Shown piece by piece: positions 25,639 through 33,825 of a stretch of DNA of 39,468 nucleotides. The stretch is from Anaerolineae bacterium (GTDB taxonomy: Bacteria > Chloroflexota > Anaerolineae > Aggregatilineales > Phototrophicaceae), in the NCBI GenBank assembly GCA_021296065.1, contig JAGWBD010000011.1:1-39468 (forward strand), read 5' to 3'. The notes beneath the pieces were generated by a model that was given only the letters and a program-made list of their open reading frames with translations, did no database searches and was not told where the DNA came from. Numbering within the stretch: position 1 is the first letter of the stretch; each line of letters opens with the position of its first letter. Made by a program: the position numbers and the translations under genes.

Positions 25639-26619
25639 CTACCAGGCCCAGGCTTCCGGCGCGGGCCCGCCCGGCCCCGGCCAGATCGCGTCCAGCGCTT
25701 CAAGTTGCCCTCCATCCAGTTGAATCTCCAGCGCTCGCAGGCTGCCCGTCAACTGCTCCAGGTTGCGCGGCCCGATGATCGGCGCCGTCACCGCCGGCTG
25801 CGCCAGCAACCAGGCCAGCGCCACGTCCGCCGGCATTTCGCCCGCTTCGCTGCAGAAGGCCTCGTAGCTTTCAAGCTGTGGCCGCAGGGCGTCAATGCGC
25901 GCCTGCATGCGCGCCGCGGCCCGCCGTCCTTCCTCAATCTTGCGCAACACGCCGCCCAGCAAACCGCCGCCCAGCGGACTCCAGGGAATGGTCCCCACGC
26001 CGTAGTCCTCACAGGCCGGCAACAGCTCCATCTCGGCAGTGCGCTCGTTCAGGCTGTACTTGCATTGCTCGGTGATCAGCCCCATGAAGTTGCGGCGCTG
26101 CGCCGCTTCCTGGGCCTTGGCGATGTGCCAACCGGCGAAGTTGCTGCTGCCCACGTAGAGGATTTTGCCCTCGCGCTGCAGCTGTTCCATCCCCTGCCAG
26201 ATCTCTTCCCAGGGCGTCTCGCGATCGACGTGGTGCATCTGGTAAATGTCGATGTAGTCGGTCTGCAGCCGCCGCAGGCTGGCCTCGCAGGCGCGGCGGA
26301 TGTTCAGCGCCGACAACTTGCCCTCGTTGGGCCAGTCGCCCATCGCGCCATAAAGTTTGGTCGCCAGCACTACCTTCTCGCGCCGGCCACCGCCCTGCGC
26401 CCACCAGCGCCCGATGATCTCTTCGGTGAGGCCGACGTGGCCCCTGCCATCGCGCGCGCCGTATCGGTTGGCGGTGTCGAAAAAGTTGATGCCAAGGTCC
26501 AGCGCCGTATCCATGATGACCTGACTGTCGGCCTCGCTGGCGTGCGGACCAAAGTTCATGGTGCCGAGGCACAGGCGGCTGACGCTCAGGCCGCTGCGTC
26601 CGGGATGCGCATACTGCAT
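25639..26619 (-). CDS. Aldo/keto reductase, paralogue A
   Basis: A 326-residue NADPH-dependent oxidoreductase with the AKR (beta/alpha)8 barrel. The catalytic tetrad is Asp48 and Tyr53 (FFDTANRYG), Lys88 (LATKLYG) and His129 (YQMHHVD). WEEIWQGMEQLQREGKILYVGSSNFAGWHI and TAPIIGPRNLEQL (cofactor end) are family blocks. AAGGAG lies 7 bases before the ATG at 26619. It is the second of two adjacent paralogues of identical length, and hand alignment gives nearly four fifths identity. The substrate is unknown. Confidence 0.92.
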   Translation of the reverse strand: MQYAHPGRSGLSVSRLCLGTMNFGPHASEADSQVIMDTALDLGINFFDTANRYGARDGRGHVGLTEEIIGRWWAQGGGRREKVVLATKLYGAMGDWPNEGKLSALNIRRACEASLRRLQTDYIDIYQMHHVDRETPWEEIWQGMEQLQREGKILYVGSSNFAGWHIAKAQEAAQRRNFMGLITEQCKYSLNERTAEMELLPACEDYGVGTIPWSPLGGGLLGGVLRKIEEGRRAAARMQARIDALRPQLESYEAFCSEAGEMPADVALAWLLAQPAVTAPIIGPRNLEQLTGSLRALEIQLDGGQLEALDAIWPGPGGPAPEAWAW

Positions 26620-26696
26620 GTCCTTCTCCTTGTATTCTGTCGTGCGATCACGTTTGCTGTCTTCCCCCCGGTGACAAGGGGTTGGTGCCGCGGTCG

Positions 26697-27677
26697 CTAC
26701 CACGATTCCGGCGCAGGGCCGCCCGGCCCCGGCCAGATTTCGTCCAGCGTCGCCAGTTGCTGCGCATCCAGCTGAATCTCCAGCGCACGCAGACTGCCCC
26801 GCAACTGGGCGGCGTCCGCCGGGCCGATGATCGGCGCGGTCACCGCCGCTTGCGCCAGCAACCACGCCAGCGCCACGTCCGCCGGCGCTTCGCCCAGCTC
26901 GTCACAGAAGGCCTCATAACGTTCCAGTTGCGGCCGCAGGCCCTCGATCTGCGCCTGCGTCTCCGCCGAGGCGCGCCGTCCCTGCCCCAGCTTGCGCAGA
27001 ATGCCGCCGAGCAAGCCGCCGCCCAGGGGGCTCCAGGGGATCACGCCCACCTCGTAGTCCTCGCAGGCGGGCAGCAACTCCAGCTCGACGCGCCGCTCGG
27101 CGAGGCTGTACTTGCACTGTTCGGTGATCAGGCCGAGGACGTTGCGTCGCTGGGCCGCTTCGTTGGCCTTGACGATGTGCCAGCCGGCGTGGTTGCTGCT
27201 GCCCGTGTACAGGATTTTGCCCTCGCGCAGCAGTTGCTCCATCGCCTGCCAGATCTCTTCCCAGGGCGTCTCACGGTCGACGTGATGGACCTGGTAAAGG
27301 TCGATGTAGTCGGTCTGCAGGCGCCGCAAACTGGCCTCGCAGGCCCGACGGATGTGCAGCGCGGAGAGCTTGCCCTCGTTGGGCCAGTCCCCCGTCGGGT
27401 TGTAGACCTTGGTCGCCAGCACCACCTTCTCGCGCCGCCCGTCACCCTGCGCGAACCAGCGTCCCATGATGTCTTCGGTCAGGCCGCGGCAACCGGGCAG
27501 GTCACCGCCATAAGCGCCGTAGATGTTGGCCGTGTCGAAGAAGTTGATGCCAGCATCCAGCGCCGCGTCCATGATGGCCCGGCTTTCCGGCTCGTCCGTG
27601 CGCGCGCCAAAGTTCATCGTGCCCAGGCACAGACGGCTTACCAGCAGTCCACTGCGTCCGGGATGTGTGTACTGCAT
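26697..27677 (-). CDS. Aldo/keto reductase, paralogue B
   Basis: A 326-residue AKR with the same tetrad: Asp and Tyr in FFDTANIYG, Lys in LATKVYN, His in YQVHHVD. It differs from paralogue A mainly around residues 24-34 and 54-64 (loop after the DTANxYG strand, SGGDLPGC-like region) and in the GAM/NPT triplet after the catalytic Lys, the regions that shape the substrate pocket. The ATG at 27677 is preceded by AGGAG. It lies 77 bp upstream of paralogue A and 83 bp downstream of mrpG on the same strand, so read-through from the Mrp operon is possible. Confidence 0.92.
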   Translation of the reverse strand: MQYTHPGRSGLLVSRLCLGTMNFGARTDEPESRAIMDAALDAGINFFDTANIYGAYGGDLPGCRGLTEDIMGRWFAQGDGRREKVVLATKVYNPTGDWPNEGKLSALHIRRACEASLRRLQTDYIDLYQVHHVDRETPWEEIWQAMEQLLREGKILYTGSSNHAGWHIVKANEAAQRRNVLGLITEQCKYSLAERRVELELLPACEDYEVGVIPWSPLGGGLLGGILRKLGQGRRASAETQAQIEGLRPQLERYEAFCDELGEAPADVALAWLLAQAAVTAPIIGPADAAQLRGSLRALEIQLDAQQLATLDEIWPGPGGPAPESW

Positions 27678-27760
27678 ACTCTGCACTCCTGTCTGTCCCC
27701 TGCGTGCCGGTTTCGGGCGTCTCCGCTGATCGCGGCGCAAATTGCGCGGGCCTGCTGCCT

Positions 27761-28159
27761 TCAGTCCTCGGGCTCACCCTGCGGCGGTGCCATGGTGGGC
27801 GCGCCACTGGACAGTTCGCCCGTCTCCTCGTCATAGCGGCCCTGCAGCTCGTCGCTGATGGTCCCGCGCCACAGGCTGACCCCTCGCAAATAACCGGCGC
27901 GCGCGATCATATGCGCCGCGATCGGCGCCGTAAGAAAGACGAAGAGAATCGTCGCCAGCGCCCGCGCGCCGATCGCCAGGTCGTTGAAGTGCAGCGCAAC
28001 CGCCAGCAGCATGAAACTGACGCCCAGCGTAACCGACTTGGTGGTGGCTGACATGCGCATGTACAGGTCGGGCATGCGTACGATGCCCACGGCGCCCATC
28101 AACATGAAGAAGGCGCCGGTCAGCAGCAGCAGCGCCGTCAGCCCCTCAATGAGAGTCAC
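27761..28159 (-). CDS. mrpG: Na+/H+ antiporter subunit MrpG (MnhG)
   Basis: A 132-residue protein with three membrane segments and the MnhG core FFMLMGAVGIVRMPDLYMRMSATTKSVTLGVSFML. It starts with GTG overlapping the mrpF stop (GTGA). The last 35 residues are hydrophilic and acidic. It is the last gene of the Mrp operon. Confidence 0.92.
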   Translation of the reverse strand: MTLIEGLTALLLLTGAFFMLMGAVGIVRMPDLYMRMSATTKSVTLGVSFMLLAVALHFNDLAIGARALATILFVFLTAPIAAHMIARAGYLRGVSLWRGTISDELQGRYDEETGELSSGAPTMAPPQGEPED

Positions 28160-28428
28160 GCTTCCGGTCTCCGTTGCAGATAGTAGGCGAAGGCGGTGGT
28201 GCCCAGAAAGGCGATCAGGGCCAGCACCAGCGCCACGTCCAGCAGCGCCGCCTGGTCCGTGGCAATGGCGTAGGCGGCGATAACGCCGATGCCCAGCGTT
28301 ATCATCAAGTCAAGCGCCACGACGCGGTCAGGCGTACGTGGCCCGCGCAGCACGCGCCAGAGCGCCAGCAACAGGGCGATGCCCAGTAGCGGCAGCACCA
28401 GATAGAGCGCCAGATCAGCCAGCGTCAC
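28156..28428 (-). CDS. mrpF: Na+/H+ antiporter subunit MrpF (MnhF)
   Basis: A 90-residue, three-segment membrane subunit with the MnhF signature RVLRGPRTPDRVVALDLMITLGIGVIAAYA. It starts with GTG in a GTGA overlap with the mrpE stop, and its own stop overlaps the mrpG start in the same way. Position and length are standard for this complex. Confidence 0.92.
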   Translation of the reverse strand: MTLADLALYLVLPLLGIALLLALWRVLRGPRTPDRVVALDLMITLGIGVIAAYAIATDQAALLDVALVLALIAFLGTTAFAYYLQRRPEA

Positions 28429-28898
28429 GTGAACACGTCCTGCACCCGCTGCTCCAGCCCGTCCTTGATCTCAAGCCGAAAGGCTTCGACGTCGGTGACG
28501 AACATGGCGTGTACGTAAAGCACGCGCCGGTCGCTGGAGACGTCCAGCGAAAGCGTGCCCGGCGTCAGGGTGATCAGGTTGGCCAAGGTCGCAATTGCCA
28601 CTTCGTCGCGTATGTCCAGCGGCACAGCCACAATCGCCGGGCGCGCCTTGAAGTTCGGGGTCAACACCTCCAGGGTCACGCGCAGGTTGGCCTGCACCAG
28701 CATCGCCAAAAAGTACAGCGCAAAGCGCAGCACCCGCGGCACACGCGAGACGTAACGCTGACAGCCCAGGGCGTCGCGCGCCAGCAAGAGCACAAGAAAG
28801 CCCACCACAAAGCCGGCGGCGACGTTGACCGGCGTCAGTTCGCCGCTCAGGGCCGCCCAGATCAGGGCCAGCATGACATGCAGCAACAACCAGTTCAC
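28425..28898 (-). CDS. mrpE: Na+/H+ antiporter subunit MrpE (MnhE)
   Basis: A 157-residue subunit: two N-terminal membrane segments (LLLHVMLALIWAALSGEL and VAAGFVVGFLVLLLARDAL), then a conserved cytoplasmic part with LANLITLTPGTLSLDVSSDRRVLYVHAMFV. The TLTPGT block is diagnostic for MnhE. It begins with GTG overlapping the mrpD stop. Confidence 0.92.
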   Translation of the reverse strand: MNWLLLHVMLALIWAALSGELTPVNVAAGFVVGFLVLLLARDALGCQRYVSRVPRVLRFALYFLAMLVQANLRVTLEVLTPNFKARPAIVAVPLDIRDEVAIATLANLITLTPGTLSLDVSSDRRVLYVHAMFVTDVEAFRLEIKDGLEQRVQDVFT

Positions 28899-30394
28899 GG
28901 GCTTTCCCCCAGCACGGCCACAATATATTGCTGCGGGTTGAGCAGTTGCTCCGCCGCCCGTTGAGTCAGTTCAAAGGCAGGGCCGGAGAAAACGCTGATG
29001 GCGATGGTCAGGGCCAACAGCGCCAGCACCGGTCCGTAGAGCATGCGCCGCTCGACGCTGGCCATGGGCGCGGGCGTCACCACACCTGCGGGAGCCTGGC
29101 TCCAGAAGGCCCCGACCCAGATGCGCATCATTGAGAACAGCGTCAACAGGCTGACCAGCAGCGCAATCGCCGCCAACAGCCACAGTCCGTCCTGCAGCAT
29201 GGCCTGCAACAACACCAGTTTGGGCCAGAAGCCCGACAGTGGCGGCACGCCGGAAAGCGCCAGCGCCGGCAAGAGAAACAGCAGCGCCAGGCCCGGATGC
29301 CTCTGATACAGGCCGCCCAGGCGCGCCAGTCGGAAGGAGCCGCCCACCCGCTGCACGATGCCGCTCACCAGAAACAGCGTGGCCATCACGATGACGTGGT
29401 GAATCAGGTAAAGCCAGGCGCCGGCCAGCGCCAGCGGCCGGTACAGCGCCAGGCCCAGCACGATATAGCCGATGTGGCTGATGATGTTGAATGACAGGAT
29501 GCGCCGGATTTCGCGCCGCGCCACCGCCCCCAGTACGCCGCTGAGCATGGTCAGCGCCGCCCCGACCAGCAGCAGTCCGTGGGTCCACGCCGTGTCCTGC
29601 ACGAAGAGCAACGTAAACATGCGAATCATGGCGTAAACGCCGACCTTGGTCAACAGGCCGGCGAAGATGGCCGAGACCGCCACCGGTGGCGTGTGGTAGG
29701 AAGCCGGCAGCCAGAAATAGAGCGGAAACATGGCGGCCTTGATGCCAAAGGCGATCATGAAGAAGATTGCCACCGTCGTCACCGGTTGCTCCGGCCCGGC
29801 CGCGCGCAGCGCCTGCGCCAGCGCCGCCATGTTGAGCGAACCGGTCATGCCATAGAGAAAGCCGATCCCCGTCAGAAAGAAGGCCGAGACCAGCAGGTTA
29901 AGCGCGAAGTACTTGACCGAGCCTTCCAGTTGCGCCCTGCTGCCCCCCAGCGCCAGCAGGGCGAAGGAGGCGATCAGCATGATTTCGAACCACACGTAGA
30001 GGTTGAACAGGTCGCCCGTCAGGAAAGCGCCGCACATGCCCATCAGCAGAATCAGGATAAGCGGGTAGTAGCCGAAGCGCTCGCGCGCCTCGTCGAGGCT
30101 GGCGGTGGAATACACCAGCACGGCAAGGCCGACGATGGCCGCCATCAGCACCATGATGGCGCCCGGCAGGTCCGCCACCAGCACGATGCCAAAGGGCGCC
30201 GGCCAGTCGCCTGTGTTGCTGCTCAGAATGCCCTGTTCGCTCACCGTCGTCAACAGGGCCAGCGCCGCAAAGAGCAGCCCGACACTGCCCGCCAGCGCCA
30301 GAAAACGGTGCAGGACGCGATTGCCCCAGTTGATGATCGACAGAATCGCCATCAGAAAGGGAATCAGGATCGGCAGCACCAGCAGCGTGTTCAG
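28895..30394 (-). CDS. mrpD: Na+/H+ antiporter subunit MrpD (MnhD), probable CTG start
   Basis: A proton-translocating membrane subunit of about 499 residues, homologous to complex I subunits NuoM/NuoN. Family blocks include YVWFEIMLIASFALLALGG with the key Glu, KAAMFPLYFWLPASYHTPPVAVSAIFAGLLTKVGVYAMIR and LSFNIISHIGYIVLGLAL. The start is unusual. The first ATG/GTG/TTG in frame is a GTG at 30379, which has no ribosome site. Five codons upstream a CTG at 30394 has GGAGG 5 bases before it and gives the standard (M)NTLLVLPILIP N-terminus; a TGA lies immediately upstream of it. I therefore take CTG as start. The stop overlaps mrpE. Confidence 0.9.
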   Translation of the reverse strand: MNTLLVLPILIPFLMAILSIINWGNRVLHRFLALAGSVGLLFAALALLTTVSEQGILSSNTGDWPAPFGIVLVADLPGAIMVLMAAIVGLAVLVYSTASLDEARERFGYYPLILILLMGMCGAFLTGDLFNLYVWFEIMLIASFALLALGGSRAQLEGSVKYFALNLLVSAFFLTGIGFLYGMTGSLNMAALAQALRAAGPEQPVTTVAIFFMIAFGIKAAMFPLYFWLPASYHTPPVAVSAIFAGLLTKVGVYAMIRMFTLLFVQDTAWTHGLLLVGAALTMLSGVLGAVARREIRRILSFNIISHIGYIVLGLALYRPLALAGAWLYLIHHVIVMATLFLVSGIVQRVGGSFRLARLGGLYQRHPGLALLFLLPALALSGVPPLSGFWPKLVLLQAMLQDGLWLLAAIALLVSLLTLFSMMRIWVGAFWSQAPAGVVTPAPMASVERRMLYGPVLALLALTIAISVFSGPAFELTQRAAEQLLNPQQYIVAVLGESP

Positions 30395-30417
30395 TCAGTC
30401 CTCCATTTCAGGGCCGG

Positions 30418-30780
30418 TCACGCCTGCAGGTCCGGCCGGTCGCTGGCCGTCACCTGGTCGAGATCGTCGCTGTTTACCGCCTGGAAAGCGCGTCGGACCA
30501 GCACCAGGGCGAAGGCCTGCAGGCCAAAGCCGATCACGATTGCCGTCAAAATGAGCGCTTGCGGCACGGGATCGGCGAAAGGTTCAGCGACGCTGTGCGC
30601 CCCTTCCGGCACCAGCGGCGGGCTGGCGCGCGTCAGTCGGCTGACCACGAATATCAGCAAATTGCTGGCGTAACCCAGCAGCACCAGGCCGGCGATCAGC
30701 TTGACCATGCTGCGCCGCAGCATCATGTACAAGCCGGCCGCGTAAAGCGCACCGATCACGATCGCCAGCGCAACCTCCAC
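30418..30780 (-). CDS. mrpC: Na+/H+ antiporter subunit MrpC (MnhC)
   Basis: A 120-residue, three-segment membrane subunit similar to NuoK. The block [22 protein letters not shown] and the later [26 protein letters not shown] are typical of MnhC. A longer in-frame start at 30819 would overlap mrpB; the GTG at 30780 follows a GGAGGAG site and gives the expected [11 protein letters not shown]-terminus, so I use it. It lies directly after the mrpB stop. Confidence 0.92.
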   Translation of the reverse strand: MEVALAIVIGALYAAGLYMMLRRSMVKLIAGLVLLGYASNLLIFVVSRLTRASPPLVPEGAHSVAEPFADPVPQALILTAIVIGFGLQAFALVLVRRAFQAVNSDDLDQVTASDRPDLQA

Positions 30781-30781
30781 C

Positions 30782-31207
30782 CTACTCCTCCTCTTCCTCG
30801 TCCGCCTCGGCCATGGCAAACACGATCGTCAGCGTCACGCCCACCACCACCAGCAACACGCCCGTGTCAAACAGCAGCACGCTGCTCAGCTTGCCGATGA
30901 CCGGCACCTCGGCCGAGGTCCACATGGCCGTCAGAAATGGGCTGCCGGCGAACAGACCTGGCAGGCCGCTGATGAAGGCGAAGAGCAGGCCGACGCCTAT
31001 CAGGCGGAAGGTGCTGCGCCGCAGCGCGTCACGCGCACGCGTCACGCTGGTAGCGAAGGCAAAGAGCGCAAAGGCCGACGCCGCCATCAGGCCGCCGACG
31101 AAACCGCCGCCCGGCGCGTCGTGGCCACGCAAGAGCAGAAACAGCGAGAACATGAGCATAAGCGGAAAAATCAGCCGCGTCGCGACCACCAGAATGATCG
31201 AGGTCAT
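30782..31207 (-). CDS. mrpB: Na+/H+ antiporter subunit MrpB (MnhB)
   Basis: A 141-residue, four-segment membrane subunit with the MnhB pattern [28 protein letters not shown] (residues about 21-48). The ATG sits in an ATGA overlap with the mrpA stop. The C-terminus ends in a run of acidic residues (EADEEEEE). Confidence 0.93.
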   Translation of the reverse strand: MTSIILVVATRLIFPLMLMFSLFLLLRGHDAPGGGFVGGLMAASAFALFAFATSVTRARDALRRSTFRLIGVGLLFAFISGLPGLFAGSPFLTAMWTSAEVPVIGKLSSVLLFDTGVLLVVVGVTLTIVFAMAEADEEEEE

Positions 31208-33540
31208 GTCCTGCCCTCTCCATCCCCGGCTTTCGATTCTCCGCCGCGGCCGGGGCGCAACTTGAGCAAGGCAAAAATGCCGATGGCCGCAATGCCGAGA
31301 ACGGTGATTTCGCCCATGGTGTCAAAGCCGCGAAAGTCGACCAGAATGACGTTGACCACGTTGTGGCCGTGCCCCAGCGGCTCGCTGGCATCGGCAAACC
31401 AGGTCTTCAGCGGTGAGACCAGCGGCACATCGGTGATGACCAGAATCATCAGCGTAACCACGGCGCCGGCCAGGCCCGTTACGACGCTGTCGCGCAGGAC
31501 CGTGCGCCGCGGCGACAGACGCACCATGCCCGGCAGGCGGTAAAGCACCAGAACAAAGAGAATGACGCCCAGAGTCTCGATTGAAAACTGCGTCATGGCC
31601 AAATCCGGCGCGCCGAAGAGGATGAAGACGATGGCCGTGCCGAAACCCACCACGCCCAGGGAAACGATCAGCGTCAAAAGCGTGTTGGCCTGCATCACGC
31701 TGGCCAGACCCGCCAGAATCACCACGACCAGAACAAGCTCGTGGAAGCGCAGGTCCGCCAGACGCGCAAGCAGGTCCGACGGCACGCCCGGTCCCCCGCG
31801 CAGCAGCCAGGTCAGGGCAAGCAGCAGTAGCCACGCACCCACAACCCACATGACGTAGGAACGCAGACGCCCGTTCTGCTGCATATCCGTCACGCGTTCC
31901 GCAAAGCGCGGCAGTCCGCCGACCAGTCGTCGGAAGGCGTTTTCCGGCCCCAGACGTGCGCCCTGGTCCAGCCAGTTCAGCCAGGGTTCAAGCTTCGTAC
32001 GACGTCGGTAGAGCAATATACCGGCGACAATGGTCAACGCGCTCAGCAGCAGCATGGGCGTGACGCTGTCCGGCAACACGAACAGATGAATCGTCACCGG
32101 TGCGCCGTAGATGGCGCGCGCGGCCGCACCGGCCAGCGTCGCCGTTACTTCTGGCAACAGGCCCAGTGCCAGTCCCAGCGCGCCCAGGACAAGGGGCCCG
32201 GCCCACAGGCCGACGCCCGGCGCGTGAAAGTGTTCGAAACGCAGCGAAGCGCCGCTGAAGATGCGCAGCGTCATCTGCTGGGCCACCACCACGAAGGCGA
32301 CGTTGCCCGCCAGCAAAAGCAGGGTCAGCAACCAGACGCTGCCGCCACTGAAGAGCGCCGCCTCGTAGATGAATTCCTTGGCCGCGAAGCCTGCCAGCAA
32401 GGGAATGCCGGCCATCGACAGACCGGCCAGCCCCGCCGCCAGCGCGCCCGTCGGCAATGCGCCCGCCAGACCGCGCAGCCGCCGCAGGTCACGAGTCCCG
32501 CTGGCATGGTCGATGGCGCCCGCCACCATAAACAATGCCCCCTTGAAGAGCGCGTGCGCCAGCAGATAGAGCGCGGCCGCCTCCGCCGCCAGTTTGGTAC
32601 CCAGTCCCAGCAAGGTCACCAGAAGGCCCAGCGAACTCACCGTCGAGTAGGCCAGCATGCGCTTCATGTCGTCCTGCTTCAGCGACAACCAGCCGCCCAG
32701 CAGCAGTGTGACCAGTCCGGTGACCATGAAGAGCAGGCTCCACTCCTGGGTCCCGCCCAGCGCCGGACTCAGACGCGCCAGCAAATACACGCCCGCCTTG
32801 ACCATGGTCGCCGAGTGCAGGTAGGCGCTGACCGGCGTGGGGGCCACCATGGCGCCCGGCAACCAGAAGTGAAAGGGGAACTGCGCCGACTTGCTGGCCG
32901 CCCCCAGCCACAGCAGCAGCAGGATCGGCAGGTACAGGCCGCTGTCCTGCAGCGTGCCGGCCTGCGCCGCCAGTCCCGCGATTTCCCAGGTGCCGCTGAC
33001 CAGACCGATGAGCACAAGGCCGGCCAGCAGCGCCAGACCGCCGCCGCCGGTAACGATCAGCGCCTGCAGCGCTGCAGCGCGCGAACGTTCCTCCTGATAA
33101 TGCCAGCCGATCAACAGGAAGGAAGTGATGCTGGTCAGTTCCCAGAAGATGAACAGTGCGATCAGATTGTCCGCCAGCACCAGGCCCAGCATCGAGGCCA
33201 TGAAAGCCAGCAGCAGCGCGTAGAGCCGCCCGGCCTGCGCCTGGCCCTGCATGTAAGCGCCCGCGTAAATCAGGATCAGCGCGCCCACGCCGCTGATGAT
33301 CAACGCCATCAGCAGCGACAGGCCGTCCAGATGGAAGGACAGGGTGACGCCGGGCAGCGGCGACCAGGGCCAGCGCTCCACAACGCCCGGCCCCAGCGCC
33401 ATTTCCGCCTGATTGAGGAGCCAGACGAAGATTCCCGCCGGCAGCAGCGCCGCGATGGTGCCCGCCTGGCGCGGCAAATGACGCGCCACCTGGGGTGCGG
33501 CAAAGGCCAGCACAAACCCGGCCAGGACCGCGTTCAGCAC
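31204..33540 (-). CDS. mrpA: Na+/H+ antiporter subunit MrpA (MnhA)
   Basis: A 778-residue membrane protein and the largest Mrp subunit, homologous to NuoL. It has the antiporter core FIFWELTSITSFLLIGWHYQEERSRAA, FPFHFWLPGAMVAPTPVSAYLHSATMVKAGVYLLAR and AHALFKGALFMVAGAIDHASGTRD. The C-terminal part (about 600-778) includes MTQFSIETLGVILFVLVLYRLP and VNVILVDFRGFDTMGEITVLGIAAIGIFALL, which correspond to the DUF4040 and MrpB-like domains usual in MrpA. The complex exchanges cytoplasmic Na+ (or other cations) for protons. The start is a GTG with GGAG 7 bases upstream; an extended -10 lies about 90 bases before it. Confidence 0.95.
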   Translation of the reverse strand: MLNAVLAGFVLAFAAPQVARHLPRQAGTIAALLPAGIFVWLLNQAEMALGPGVVERWPWSPLPGVTLSFHLDGLSLLMALIISGVGALILIYAGAYMQGQAQAGRLYALLLAFMASMLGLVLADNLIALFIFWELTSITSFLLIGWHYQEERSRAAALQALIVTGGGGLALLAGLVLIGLVSGTWEIAGLAAQAGTLQDSGLYLPILLLLWLGAASKSAQFPFHFWLPGAMVAPTPVSAYLHSATMVKAGVYLLARLSPALGGTQEWSLLFMVTGLVTLLLGGWLSLKQDDMKRMLAYSTVSSLGLLVTLLGLGTKLAAEAAALYLLAHALFKGALFMVAGAIDHASGTRDLRRLRGLAGALPTGALAAGLAGLSMAGIPLLAGFAAKEFIYEAALFSGGSVWLLTLLLLAGNVAFVVVAQQMTLRIFSGASLRFEHFHAPGVGLWAGPLVLGALGLALGLLPEVTATLAGAAARAIYGAPVTIHLFVLPDSVTPMLLLSALTIVAGILLYRRRTKLEPWLNWLDQGARLGPENAFRRLVGGLPRFAERVTDMQQNGRLRSYVMWVVGAWLLLLALTWLLRGGPGVPSDLLARLADLRFHELVLVVVILAGLASVMQANTLLTLIVSLGVVGFGTAIVFILFGAPDLAMTQFSIETLGVILFVLVLYRLPGMVRLSPRRTVLRDSVVTGLAGAVVTLMILVITDVPLVSPLKTWFADASEPLGHGHNVVNVILVDFRGFDTMGEITVLGIAAIGIFALLKLRPGRGGESKAGDGEGRT

Positions 33541-33632
33541 CGGTGACTCCGGTCGCGCTGAACCGGCAACCGTCGAGGGTTAAGGCGATCCATCAGGGGC
33601 AACCTGACATAATTCTGCGGGACACGCCTGCG

Positions 33633-33641
33633 ATTATAGCA
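33633..33641 (-). promoter_or_regulatory. Extended -10 promoter of the mrp operon
   Basis: On the minus strand TGCTATAAT gives a perfect -10 (33638-33633) with an upstream TG, the extended -10 form that can work without a good -35. No convincing -35 is seen. The leader would be about 85 bases. Confidence 0.65.
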
Positions 33642-33739
33642 AGATCCGCCCTTGCCGCAGCCGAAACAGTCGCCCGCATCACTTTCCGCGGATGTGTAGC
33701 CAGGACACGCGCTCCCCTGAATTGTCCGGTCATTCCGGC

Positions 33740-33792
33740 GCCCCATTGCATCGGGAAAGGGGGTTTGGGGGGTGAGGGTAAAACACTGTAGA
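33740..33792. repeat. Palindromic repeat copy, G-rich tail
   Basis: GCCCCATTGCATCGGGAAAGGGGG leads into a GTGAGGG-type tail and GTAAAACACTGTAG. The tail resembles the end of the copy at 9968-10022 (GTAGAAAACAGTAG), and the left part keeps an imperfect C-rich/G-rich pairing. Confidence 0.5.
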
Positions 33793-33825
33793 ATGTCCCT
33801 GCCAGTCATTCCCCGGGAGAACGTG

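Larger units (their letters stand above)
33541..33825. other. Divergent intergenic region with repeat copy
   Basis: This 285-bp gap between mrpA (minus) and the metallo-beta-lactamase-fold gene (plus) carries the Mrp promoter on one side and a G-rich palindromic repeat copy on the other. I see no gene in it. Confidence 0.6.

Noticed and set aside
32086-33546. Plus-strand frame of 486 codons opposite mrpA
   Set aside because: Gln/Arg-rich shadow of the mrpA coding strand, no family resemblance.
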